This document shows positions 1 to 5,109 of a DNA stretch of 6,457 nucleotides, one piece after another. The notes under the pieces are model-generated. The model worked only from the letters and a program-made list of their open reading frames with translations, did not search any database and had not been told where the DNA came from. The translations under genes were made by a program, and so were the position numbers. The first letter of the stretch is position 1. Each line of letters starts with the position of its first letter. Source of the stretch: Anaerolineaceae bacterium (GTDB taxonomy: Bacteria > Chloroflexota > Anaerolineae > Anaerolineales > Anaerolineaceae); the NCBI GenBank assembly GCA_028714615.1, contig JAQTMA010000232.1:1-6457 (forward strand), read 5' to 3'.

Positions 1-53
1 GTCTCTACCATGTCCCTGCGCCTCGGCGCGAGAACGAACGCTGAAACCCCCAT
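1..53 (-). CDS. possible start of next flagellar-operon gene, truncated by window edge
   Basis: An open minus-strand frame begins with ATG at 51-53, 26 bases after the flaG stop, and runs off the window after 17 codons (MGVSAFVLAPRRRDMVE). A second in-frame ATG lies at 9-11, preceded by GCAGGGAC, and could be the real start. Genes such as fliS often follow fliD and flaG, but this short N-terminus does not resemble FliS and I do not recognise it. The short spacing and same strand are the only support. It could equally be chance open frame. Confidence 0.25.
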   Translation of the reverse strand, partial: MGVSAFVLAPRRRDMVE

Positions 54-79
54 CTTCCGCACCACCTACCCTCAGTTCC

Positions 80-400
80 CTAGGAGAGCAAGTCCACCAG
101 GTCGCCTTCTTTGAGCCTGGCCAGTTCGCTCGGCGGGATGGCGCGCACCACTTTTTTCGTAGCCCGGTCAATCATCAAGATGGTCACTTCCTGGGTCTGG
201 GGATCGACCACGAAGCGCAGGCGCAAGTCGCCGTTCAGCACCGGCTGGACGCGTGGCACGCTCTGGACAGGTTGCACTGGCAGCGCCGGCAGCGGGATGG
301 GCTCTTCGCTGCTCGCCGCGGCCGCATCGTCCGCCGCCGATACCCCGGCCGTCAGGCCCGGGTTGATCTTTTCGACAGGGGAAACCGAATTGATTGACAT
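80..400 (-). CDS. flaG: FlaG family flagellar protein
   Basis: A 106-residue protein with a low-complexity N-terminal half rich in Ala, Pro, Val and Gln (residues 20-55), followed by a compact FlaG-type domain at about 58-104. The domain shows the family pattern: LRLRFVVD (59-66), a short beta hairpin with a valine/isoleucine-rich strand and ID (EVTILMID), then VVRAIPP (84-90) and a C-terminal helix. FlaG family proteins are small, are usually encoded next to fliD and affect filament length or assembly; the exact mechanism is poorly known. The start is fixed by a strong Shine-Dalgarno sequence TAAGGAGG (406-413) five bases before the ATG. The gene begins 22 bases after the fliD stop, so the two are probably cotranscribed. 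The Pro/Ala-rich N-terminal part is presumably disordered. Confidence 0.9.
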   Translation of the reverse strand: MSINSVSPVEKINPGLTAGVSAADDAAAASSEEPIPLPALPVQPVQSVPRVQPVLNGDLRLRFVVDPQTQEVTILMIDRATKKVVRAIPPSELARLKEGDLVDLLS

Positions 401-405
401 ACACG

Positions 406-413
406 CCTCCTTA
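406..413 (-). promoter_or_regulatory. strong ribosome binding site of flaG
   Basis: The minus strand reads TAAGGAGG, a full anti-16S match, five bases before the flaG ATG. It sits in the 22-base gap after the fliD stop, so flaG can be translated efficiently from the fliD transcript without its own promoter. Confidence 0.85.
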
Positions 414-422
414 GGTTTGCGG

Positions 423-2198
423 TTATGCGAGGCTGCTGACTGTACTGTAAATCGTGTTCATCTGCTGCTGAGTGTATTGCAGCATATAAAGCTGCGCCTG
501 CAACTCACCGTACTGGTTGGTGAGCGCTTCCTGGCGCTTTGCCAGACGACCATTCATGGAGGTGATCTGGTCGCCCAGGTCTTTGCTTTGTGCATCGTTA
601 CTCCGCAGGGCGTAATCGAGATAGCTGTTCGATCCGGTAAAGCGTCCCAGCATCGTGTCGGCTGAAGCCATGACTGTGTCGAGTAGCGACTGTACACCGG
701 TTGTATTGCTTGCCAGCGCCTTCTCCAATTTGGTTGCGTCCGAGAGCTCTAGCTTGAGATTGCCGTTCAACGTCAGTCCCAGCTCACGCAGGTTCTTTTG
801 ATTGCTGGCAGTGATCGCGTCATGCCCAACCAGGCCAAGCAGGTCCATCCGCAGTCCGGTGAAGGTGCTTTCGCCGGCCAGTGAACCGCGCGTGTACGTG
901 CTGTCGGCATTCTTGGTGACCGCTTGCTTGTCTGCCAGGTAGGTCGTCAGTGTATTGAATTTCTCCACAAAATCCTTGACCGCATTGGTTTGCGGGGTAT
1001 TGTCAGAATTGATCGTCAGGGTAGCCGATTTTCCTTCAGCGTCCGCGGCCAGGTTCAGGCTGACTCCACTGACCACATCCGTCAGGTTGCTATTCTGGCT
1101 GCGCTGAACGAGGATGCCGTTCAGAATGAATTGAGCATCGCTGGCCGCCTGGAGCTGGTGGGCAAAGTCGCTCCCAGCCAGGATTCCCAGGTCTTGGAGT
1201 ACACCGGGATTCTCCGGGTGGGCAGGGTCCACCACCTCGCTGGCCAGGATGGCGTGATGGATGCCCGTAGACTCGGCGGATAACACCAGGCGCCGGTCGA
1301 CGATGGTAGCCGAAACGCCGTTGCCCGCCGCGTAGCTGGCTTTGTTGATCTTGCTGGCGATGTCATTAAGCGTATCGCCAACCGAAACAGAGATCAGCGC
1401 GCCCTGGGCAGCATAGGTCACCTGGGCAGGCGGGTGAACTGCATCCCCGCGCACGCCAGGTTGGTAATCCGACGGGTTATTGCCGGGATTATCGCCGAAG
1501 CTGATCGTCAATCCGCGGCCGGTGTCGTAAACGCCTGCGACCGTAGGGATGGGCTGCCATCCATCGGTGAACTCGCTGCTGCCGGCTCGTTGGATGCTGG
1601 TTTCCTGGCCGTCTCCGTCTACAAGACGGAACTGCCAGGTGGAGGCATCCGGATCGTAGCGTGTTTCGACTACCCGATTGCCTTGTCCCAGCTCGTTCTG
1701 ACCGGGGGCGATCTGGGTGGAAACGCCGAAACCGGTCACCGCGCTGCTGGTGGGCAGGGTCTCCCCCGAGATTGCCCGGCTGGCTGCGCCGCCTAAATAG
1801 AAATCACCGCTGTGGCCGAGCGCCTGATCGATATAGGTTTGTTGATCGGAAGCAGCGCGTTGCTCGCGCGCCAGGGTCACGTTCGAAAGGGTATAGCTGC
1901 CGGGTTGAGCGCTGATCGACGCCGTAGCGCTCATTACCGTCGCACCTGCTACCGAAGCCCCGCTCACATTGACCGTCCGCCCGGCTTTCAGTGCATAAAA
2001 GGGATTGGTACTGCTCAGTGCACGCACTGCCGATTGCAGGCCGTCCAGTCGCGTCTTCAGGTCGTTGTAGACCGCCCGTTGGGTGGTCAGCGAATCGCGT
2101 TTTGCCGTAAGCCGGGTGAGCGGTTGGCGCTCGATCTCCATCAGGCTGTTGATCAAAGTGGTGAAGGTGGAACTGAGCGCGGTAACGGTGGTGGCCAT
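423..2198 (-). CDS. fliD: flagellar filament cap protein FliD (hook-associated protein 2)
   Basis: A 591-residue protein. Residues 1-105 match FliD_N: a predicted helical coiled coil at about 12-62 with the typical LINSLMEIERQPLTRL segment, then Ala/Ser-rich beta strands. A Flagellin_IN-type motif lies at about 267-312 (ISVSVGDTLNDIASKIN followed by RLVLSAESTG). FliD_C covers about 406-575 and ends in a long helix with many Gln residues that probably forms the second half of the coiled coil. FliD forms the cap under which exported flagellin folds onto the filament tip. The frame stays open upstream to 2369, but ATG 2196-2198 is chosen because MATTVTALSS is the normal FliD start, AGGGA (2206-2210) lies seven bases before it, and a sigma-28 promoter (2246-2272) lies inside the longer frame. 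It is followed by flaG. The length is moderately above the usual 450-500 residues because of the middle domain. Confidence 0.95.
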   Translation of the reverse strand: MATTVTALSSTFTTLINSLMEIERQPLTRLTAKRDSLTTQRAVYNDLKTRLDGLQSAVRALSSTNPFYALKAGRTVNVSGASVAGATVMSATASISAQPGSYTLSNVTLAREQRAASDQQTYIDQALGHSGDFYLGGAASRAISGETLPTSSAVTGFGVSTQIAPGQNELGQGNRVVETRYDPDASTWQFRLVDGDGQETSIQRAGSSEFTDGWQPIPTVAGVYDTGRGLTISFGDNPGNNPSDYQPGVRGDAVHPPAQVTYAAQGALISVSVGDTLNDIASKINKASYAAGNGVSATIVDRRLVLSAESTGIHHAILASEVVDPAHPENPGVLQDLGILAGSDFAHQLQAASDAQFILNGILVQRSQNSNLTDVVSGVSLNLAADAEGKSATLTINSDNTPQTNAVKDFVEKFNTLTTYLADKQAVTKNADSTYTRGSLAGESTFTGLRMDLLGLVGHDAITASNQKNLRELGLTLNGNLKLELSDATKLEKALASNTTGVQSLLDTVMASADTMLGRFTGSNSYLDYALRSNDAQSKDLGDQITSMNGRLAKRQEALTNQYGELQAQLYMLQYTQQQMNTIYSTVSSLA

Positions 2199-2202
2199 GC
2201 GG

Positions 2203-2214
2203 ATATCCCTGTAA
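2203..2214 (-). promoter_or_regulatory. fliD ribosome binding site with CsrA-like motif
   Basis: The minus strand reads UUACAGGGAUAU, matching 10 of 12 positions of the CsrA SELEX consensus RUACARGGAUGU. The AGGGA inside it also serves as the Shine-Dalgarno sequence, seven bases before the fliD ATG. I do not see a clear hairpin presenting the GGA. The motif overlaps a ribosome binding site, which raises the chance of coincidental similarity. Confidence 0.4.
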
Positions 2215-2245
2215 TTCGAAATAGATGCTGATTTTCCTGGTTTAA

Positions 2246-2272
2246 GTATCGGCAGGCGAACGCAAAACTTTA
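2246..2272 (-). promoter_or_regulatory. sigma-28 (FliA) promoter of fliD-flaG
   Basis: On the minus strand, TAAAGTTT (2265-2272) is followed by 11 bases and then GCCGATAC (2246-2253). The FliA consensus is TAAAGTTT-N11-GCCGATAA, so 15 of 16 consensus positions match with the exact spacing. Transcription would start near 2239, giving a leader of about 40 bases before the fliD ATG. This places fliD and flaG in the late flagellar class and rules out the longer open frame as the true FliD start. Confidence 0.85.
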
Positions 2273-2302
2273 GTGGCAAAGGGAAAAAACACAGGGCGGA
2301 TG

Positions 2303-2390
2303 TCAGACTGCCTCGTCTCCAGTAACACGTGTAGGGGCGGGTCTCAGACTGCCTCGTCTCCAGTAACACGTGTAGGGGCGGGTCTCAGAC
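2303..2390. repeat. 41-bp tandem repeat, two full copies plus six bases
   Basis: Copy 1 is 2303-2343 and copy 2 is 2344-2384, identical as read by eye, and the six bases TCAGAC at 2385-2390 start a third. Each unit contains the palindrome ACACGTGT (2325-2332 and 2366-2373), the small dyad AGAC-TGCCTC-GTCT and the GC-rich arm GGGGCGGGTC. The bases just before copy 1 (AGGGCGGATG) look like a decayed end of another unit. It lies between flagellin copy 1 and the fliD promoter. This has the look of a non-coding palindromic intergenic element of the REP or MITE type; no protein need be invoked. Confidence 0.85.
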
Positions 2391-2397
2391 CCGCCCC
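2375..2397. terminator. perfect GC-rich palindrome, possible transcription barrier after flagellin
   Basis: An 11-base arm GGGGCGGGTCT (2375-2385) is mirrored exactly by AGACCCGCCCC (2387-2397) around a single base. As RNA it would form a stem of about 10 pairs. It starts 35 bases after the flagellin copy 1 stop. There is no U-tract directly after the stem on either strand, so intrinsic termination is uncertain. A T-run (minus strand GATTTTTTATTG, near 2408-2419) lies before the stem rather than after it. It may instead be the core of the repeat element and protect transcript ends. Confidence 0.4.
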
Positions 2398-2431
2398 GTT
2401 CTGGATCTTCAATAAAAAATCAATCTAGGGT

Positions 2432-3319
2432 TTATCGGAAGAGGGAAAGCAGGAACTGCGGTGCAGCGTTTGCCTGGGCCAGCATGGCGGTAGCCGTCTG
2501 CTGCAGGATCTGGTACTTGGAAGCGTTCACCTGCTCCTCGGCCATGTTGGCATTCATGATGCGGTTGTAGGAACCCTCGATGTTGATCTGAGCGTTGGAG
2601 ACCTGTTCTTCCTTGAAGGATAAACGCCCTTCCATCGAACCGATATCGCTCATGACCCCGCTGACCGTTCCAATTGCTGTATCCAGCGTAGTTAGGTAGC
2701 CTTTGAAATCTGTGGCCGTGGCTAATCCCACAATTAATGTTTCTGGTGGAGTCGTATCAACTGCATAATCAACGACGCCCAGACCGTGACCACCTAAATT
2801 ATGGGATAGGTCCAAAGTGGTAACATCATTCACAGTTGTGCCAGATCCGGTTTGGAAATTCAGCGCATTAGTGCCGGTTTTCGACCCATCGAGCAGCTTC
2901 GTGGTTCCGTCCCAGGTAGTTTGGGCGACGATGTCATCGATCTGGGCAGCGTAGGCGGTCAGTTGAGCTTTGATAGCAGTGCGTTCGCTTGACCCCATGG
3001 TATCGCTGGCGCCTTGCATGGCCTTGTTGCGCATCTGCACCAGAATATCATTGATCCGGCCGGCGCCAGATTCGGCCACGGCTAAGAGGTTTTTGGCGTC
3101 CCCGATGTTATCGAGGGCGGTCTTGAGGCTCTCGCTGCGAGCCTGCAGCTTGGTAGCGATGGTCAGGCCGGCGGGGTCGTCGCCAGCGCTGGTAATGCGT
3201 TTGCCGGTGGCCAGGCGAGCCTGATGCACGGCCAGTTTGTTGTTGATATTGTTGAGGGCATTCAGCGCGTTGAGGGCGCCGATATTGCCGGCCACACGAG
3301 TAACATCATAATTCGGCAT
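2432..3319 (-). CDS. fliC: flagellin, copy 1
   Basis: A 295-residue flagellin, the filament subunit exported by the flagellar type III system. The N-terminal D0/D1 helices (1-140) carry the hallmark segment LATGKRITSAGDDPAGL (36-52) and the spoke-region helix ending in AVAESGAGRIN (80-90). The C-terminal D1/D0 helix includes NANMAEEQVNASKYQILQQ and ends in the usual hydrophobic tail with a terminal Arg (LLSLFR). The central part, about 141-215, is short, so the surface D2/D3 domains are essentially missing, as in minimal flagellins. Residues 1-140 are encoded by DNA identical to copy 2, while the centre differs and is 10 residues longer. GGAGG (3326-3330) lies six bases before the ATG. It follows copy 2 after 124 bases. 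The central segment looks more AT-rich than the flanks. Confidence 0.97.
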   Translation of the reverse strand: MPNYDVTRVAGNIGALNALNALNNINNKLAVHQARLATGKRITSAGDDPAGLTIATKLQARSESLKTALDNIGDAKNLLAVAESGAGRINDILVQMRNKAMQGASDTMGSSERTAIKAQLTAYAAQIDDIVAQTTWDGTTKLLDGSKTGTNALNFQTGSGTTVNDVTTLDLSHNLGGHGLGVVDYAVDTTPPETLIVGLATATDFKGYLTTLDTAIGTVSGVMSDIGSMEGRLSFKEEQVSNAQINIEGSYNRIMNANMAEEQVNASKYQILQQTATAMLAQANAAPQFLLSLFR

Positions 3320-3360
3320 CTCAAACCTCCATGTTTGATTGATCCGGGGATCCTTCCCCT
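2901..3360 (-). repeat. 460-bp direct repeat, copy 1 (flagellin 5' half plus leader)
   Basis: This block is identical base for base, by hand comparison, to 3883-4342 (offset 982). It spans codons 1-140 of flagellin and 41 bases of leader including the ribosome binding site and the GGGG/CCCC hairpin. Identity stops abruptly at both edges. The 3' coding ends of the two genes (2432-about 2670 and 3444-about 3682) are also alike but carry about 14 differences by hand count. Confidence 0.93.
3326..3359 (-). promoter_or_regulatory. flagellin copy 1 leader with CsrA-type hairpin and ribosome binding site
   Basis: On the minus strand a four-pair GGGG/CCCC stem (3356-3359 with 3346-3349) closes a six-base loop AAGGAU (3350-3355). 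That fits the ARGGAU hexaloop preferred by CsrA. The Shine-Dalgarno GGAGG is at 3326-3330, six bases before the ATG, with its GGA 23 bases downstream of the loop GGA. Two GGA sites at this distance, one over the ribosome binding site, is the layout known for CsrA repression of Bacillus hag. No csrA or fliW gene is in the window, so the regulator is inferred. Confidence 0.5.
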
Positions 3361-3373
3361 GGTTTGCTCAGGT

Positions 3374-3398
3374 GAGGGTGGTTTATCAAGCCACCCTC
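3374..3398. other. inverted repeat between the two flagellin genes
   Basis: GAGGGTGG (3374-3381) and CCACCCTC (3391-3398) form a perfect eight-pair stem with a nine-base loop. It lies between the stop of flagellin copy 2 and the start of copy 1, outside the 460-bp repeat. No T-run follows on the minus strand, so it is not a classical intrinsic terminator. It could stabilise the upstream transcript 3' end or set the expression ratio of the two flagellins. Confidence 0.55.
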
Positions 3399-3406
3399 CG
3401 GGATTA

Positions 3407-3435
3407 GTGATAAATCAGTTGTGAACCTGTCTCAA
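3407..3435 (-). promoter_or_regulatory. weak sigma-70-like promoter candidate for flagellin copy 1
   Basis: On the minus strand TTGAGA (3430-3435) and TATCAC (3407-3412) are separated by 17 bases, 5/6 and 4/6 matches to the vegetative consensus. It lies just after the flagellin copy 2 stop and could allow separate expression of copy 1. Such matches arise by chance fairly often. Readthrough from copy 2 is the alternative. Confidence 0.25.
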
Positions 3436-3443
3436 TCCCTGTT

Positions 3444-4301
3444 TTATCGGAAGAGGGAAAGCAGGAACTGGGGTGCAGCGTTAGCCTGGGCCAGCATGGC
3501 GGTAGCTGTCTGCTGCAGGATCTGGTACTTGGAAGCGTTCACCTGCTCCTCGGCCATATTGGCGTTCATAATGCGGTTGTAGGAACCCTCGATGTTGATC
3601 TGAGCGTTGGAGACCTGTTCTTCCTTGAAGGTTAGGCGTCCTTCCATCGATCCAATCTTGCTCATGACCCCGCTGACCGTTCCGATCGCCGCATCAACAG
3701 TTCCTAAGTATGTTTTGAAAGTTCCAGCGTCTATAGCTGCTATAATAGCTGCACCGCCAACCAGCAAAGAACCAACGCCGGTTGAATTTAGATTTTCACT
3801 AAGGGTAAGGGTAGTAGAATCGGCTGCACCAGTGCCAGCGCCGGTTTGGAAACTTAATGCGGTTGCGCTTCCAAGTAATTGAGTGGTTCCGTCCCAGGTA
3901 GTTTGGGCGACGATGTCATCGATCTGGGCAGCGTAGGCGGTCAGTTGAGCTTTGATAGCAGTGCGTTCGCTTGACCCCATGGTATCGCTGGCGCCTTGCA
4001 TGGCCTTGTTGCGCATCTGCACCAGAATATCATTGATCCGGCCGGCGCCAGATTCGGCCACGGCTAAGAGGTTTTTGGCGTCCCCGATGTTATCGAGGGC
4101 GGTCTTGAGGCTCTCGCTGCGAGCCTGCAGCTTGGTAGCGATGGTCAGGCCGGCGGGGTCGTCGCCAGCGCTGGTAATGCGTTTGCCGGTGGCCAGGCGA
4201 GCCTGATGCACGGCCAGTTTGTTGTTGATATTGTTGAGGGCATTCAGCGCGTTGAGGGCGCCGATATTGCCGGCCACACGAGTAACATCATAATTCGGCA
4301 T
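3444..4301 (-). CDS. fliC: flagellin, copy 2
   Basis: A 285-residue flagellin and the upstream member of the tandem pair on the minus strand. Residues 1-140 are identical to copy 1, including LATGKRITSAGDDPAGL (36-52). The central segment, about 141-205, is different and rich in Gly, Ala, Thr and Ser, and is aligned with copy 1 only in patches such as the FQTG and AIGTVSGVMS stretches. The C-terminal helix and the tail LLSLFR are the same, except for conservative changes (Lys for Asp in MSKIGSM, Thr for Ser in GRLTFKEE). GGAGG (4308-4312) precedes the ATG by six bases. It would form filament together with, or in place of, copy 1. No sigma-28 promoter is visible upstream within the window. Both copies look intact, so neither is a pseudogene. 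Confidence 0.97.
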   Translation of the reverse strand: MPNYDVTRVAGNIGALNALNALNNINNKLAVHQARLATGKRITSAGDDPAGLTIATKLQARSESLKTALDNIGDAKNLLAVAESGAGRINDILVQMRNKAMQGASDTMGSSERTAIKAQLTAYAAQIDDIVAQTTWDGTTQLLGSATALSFQTGAGTGAADSTTLTLSENLNSTGVGSLLVGGAAIIAAIDAGTFKTYLGTVDAAIGTVSGVMSKIGSMEGRLTFKEEQVSNAQINIEGSYNRIMNANMAEEQVNASKYQILQQTATAMLAQANAAPQFLLSLFR

Positions 4302-4342
4302 CTCAAACCTCCATGTTTGATTGATCCGGGGATCCTTCCCCT
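3883..4342 (-). repeat. 460-bp direct repeat, copy 2 (flagellin 5' half plus leader)
   Basis: Partner of the block at 2901-3360. Upstream of 4342 the two sequences are unrelated, so the shared part ends 41 bases before the ATG and does not include a distal promoter. The clean edges point to recent duplication or gene conversion confined to this segment. Confidence 0.93.
4308..4341 (-). promoter_or_regulatory. flagellin copy 2 leader with CsrA-type hairpin and ribosome binding site
   Basis: Identical to the copy 1 leader. The GGGG/CCCC stem (4338-4341 with 4328-4331) presents AAGGAU (4332-4337), and GGAGG at 4308-4312 is the ribosome binding site. Because the same leader precedes both flagellins, any post-transcriptional control would act on both together. 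Confidence 0.5.
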
Positions 4343-4534
4343 TCTGAAAATCTCTGGGCTCATTTCCTGCTTACCGGCTGCCGGGTGGAGTCCGCCGCTG
4401 CCCGGGCCGGGGTTTTCCTGTCGAGCGCAATCCGGGTATAAGGTTTTCGCCGCTTCGCCTCCGGTTGAGTTGTGAGTCCGTTCTTCTGGTCTGCATCCCT
4501 TTTCGTCCGCCGGACCCTCCTTCTGAAGGCAAAC

Positions 4535-4553
4535 CGCGTAAAAATCGCGTAAA
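4535..4553. repeat. CGCGTAAA direct repeat, 11-base period
   Basis: CGCGTAAA occurs at 4535-4542 and again at 4546-4553, one helical turn apart and followed by a short T-run. It lies about 235-250 bases upstream of the flagellin copy 2 start and 60-75 bases before the TATAAT of the plus-strand gene. Paired sites in phase can be a regulator operator, but no specific factor can be named. Confidence 0.35.
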
Positions 4554-4609
4554 TTTTTCCATTCCCCCACACCTGCTCGCTCCAGTAATGCCTCCTGGAC
4601 GATCTCGGC

Positions 4610-4615
4610 TATAAT
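4610..4615 (+). promoter_or_regulatory. minus-10 box for the MmpS-like gene
   Basis: A perfect TATAAT lies 46 bases before the ATG at 4662, which would give a leader of about 40 bases. No convincing TTGACA is present 16-18 bases upstream, so the promoter is only half supported. Its position argues against the in-frame ATG at 4620 as a start. Confidence 0.4.
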
Positions 4616-4661
4616 CATCTTGTTTCCATGCGCTCACATCCATCTCTCGATAGGCGGCCCG

Positions 4662-5060
4662 ATGAAAAAACCCACGTCCCGGAGCTTCTGGAGCCAGACC
4701 TTCCCCCTCATCGTCCTGCTCGGCGTTTGCTTGTTCATCGCTTACCTGGCGTATCATTTCCATATTTTCGCCAGCGACAACCAGGGCCGCCAGCTCAAGT
4801 TCGTGGTTCAGACCTCCGGCGGCTATGCTGCCGTCACCCTCACCGATTCCGCCGGGAACGTGATCCATTCCGGCGTCGACCCTTCCCCCTGGGAGCTCAC
4901 CCGCACCCTGTACAACGGCGAGGAGATCTACCTGACCGCCACCAACCCTTCCCAGGTAGGTACCCTCTCCTGCCAGATCTTCATCAACAGTAGCTTGTGG
5001 AAGCAGCAAACCGCCACATCGCCTGCTGACAAGGTAGCCTGCGCGGGCATCGTGCCCTGA
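4662..5060 (+). CDS. small membrane-anchored protein with MmpS-like extracytoplasmic domain
   Basis: A 132-residue protein. A short basic N-terminus (MKKPTSR) is followed by one strong transmembrane segment at about 14-36, then a beta-rich domain predicted outside the membrane (about 43-130). The domain resembles the C-terminal part of the MmpS family: YAAVTLTDSAGN (55-66), PWELT (76-80), a Gly-Glu turn, then two cysteines (C104 in LSCQI and C127 in VACAG) in the positions where MmpS proteins have a conserved pair likely to form a disulfide. Mycobacterial MmpS proteins assist MmpL lipid exporters, but no MmpL is visible here, so no function is assigned. ATG 4662 is preferred over 4620 because AGGCGG (4652-4657) precedes it, the TATAAT lies just before 4620, and MKK starts a normal N-in anchor. 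It diverges from the flagellins and converges with the peptidase gene. The family match is from memory of the pattern. Confidence 0.65.
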   Translation: MKKPTSRSFWSQTFPLIVLLGVCLFIAYLAYHFHIFASDNQGRQLKFVVQTSGGYAAVTLTDSAGNVIHSGVDPSPWELTRTLYNGEEIYLTATNPSQVGTLSCQIFINSSLWKQQTATSPADKVACAGIVP

Positions 5061-5109
5061 TCGGAAAAGTGGTTGGGTTATGGCGCAAAACGGAAGACCT
5101 GGTTCGTAG

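Larger units (their letters stand above)
4302..4661. other. divergent intergenic region between flagellin copy 2 and the MmpS-like gene
   Basis: This 360-base gap holds the flagellin copy 2 leader (to 4342), a GC-rich stretch, an AT-rich patch with a CGCGTAAA direct repeat (4535-4553) and the TATAAT of the plus-strand gene (4610-4615). GCCGGTAA on the minus strand (4371-4378) resembles a sigma-28 minus-10 at 7 of 8 bases, but the expected TAAAGTTT is absent. A minus-strand open frame crosses the gap without a ribosome binding site and I do not accept it as a gene. Confidence 0.6.

Noticed and set aside
2199..2369. 57-residue N-terminal extension of FliD
   Set aside because: It contains the sigma-28 promoter and part of the 41-bp repeats, and its sequence is unlike any FliD N-terminus. 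The ATG at 2196-2198 gives a normal FliD start.
2303..2390. CRISPR-like array from the 41-bp repeats
   Set aside because: The units are directly adjacent with no spacers, and there are only two full copies.
2970..3224. Plus-strand open frame repeated exactly at 3952-4206
   Set aside because: It is the antisense shadow of the duplicated flagellin 5' half. Its conservation is explained by the 460-bp repeat and there is no ribosome binding site or family signal.
4371..4378. Sigma-28 promoter for flagellin copy 2 (GCCGGTAA)
   Set aside because: Only the minus-10 half resembles the consensus. The bases 11 positions upstream (CGGCGGAC) match TAAAGTTT at one position.
4529..4545. Sigma-54 promoter upstream of flagellin copy 2 (TTTTACG-N4-TTGCC on the minus strand)
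   Set aside because: The minus-12 TTGC is present but the essential GG of the minus-24 element is missing.
4244..4618. 124-residue minus-strand open frame starting MIIAEIVQEALLERAG
   Set aside because: It overlaps the flagellin copy 2 start by 58 bases in another frame, has no good ribosome binding site, loses protein-like character after about 35 residues and covers the flagellin leader and ribosome binding site. A decayed gene cannot be excluded.
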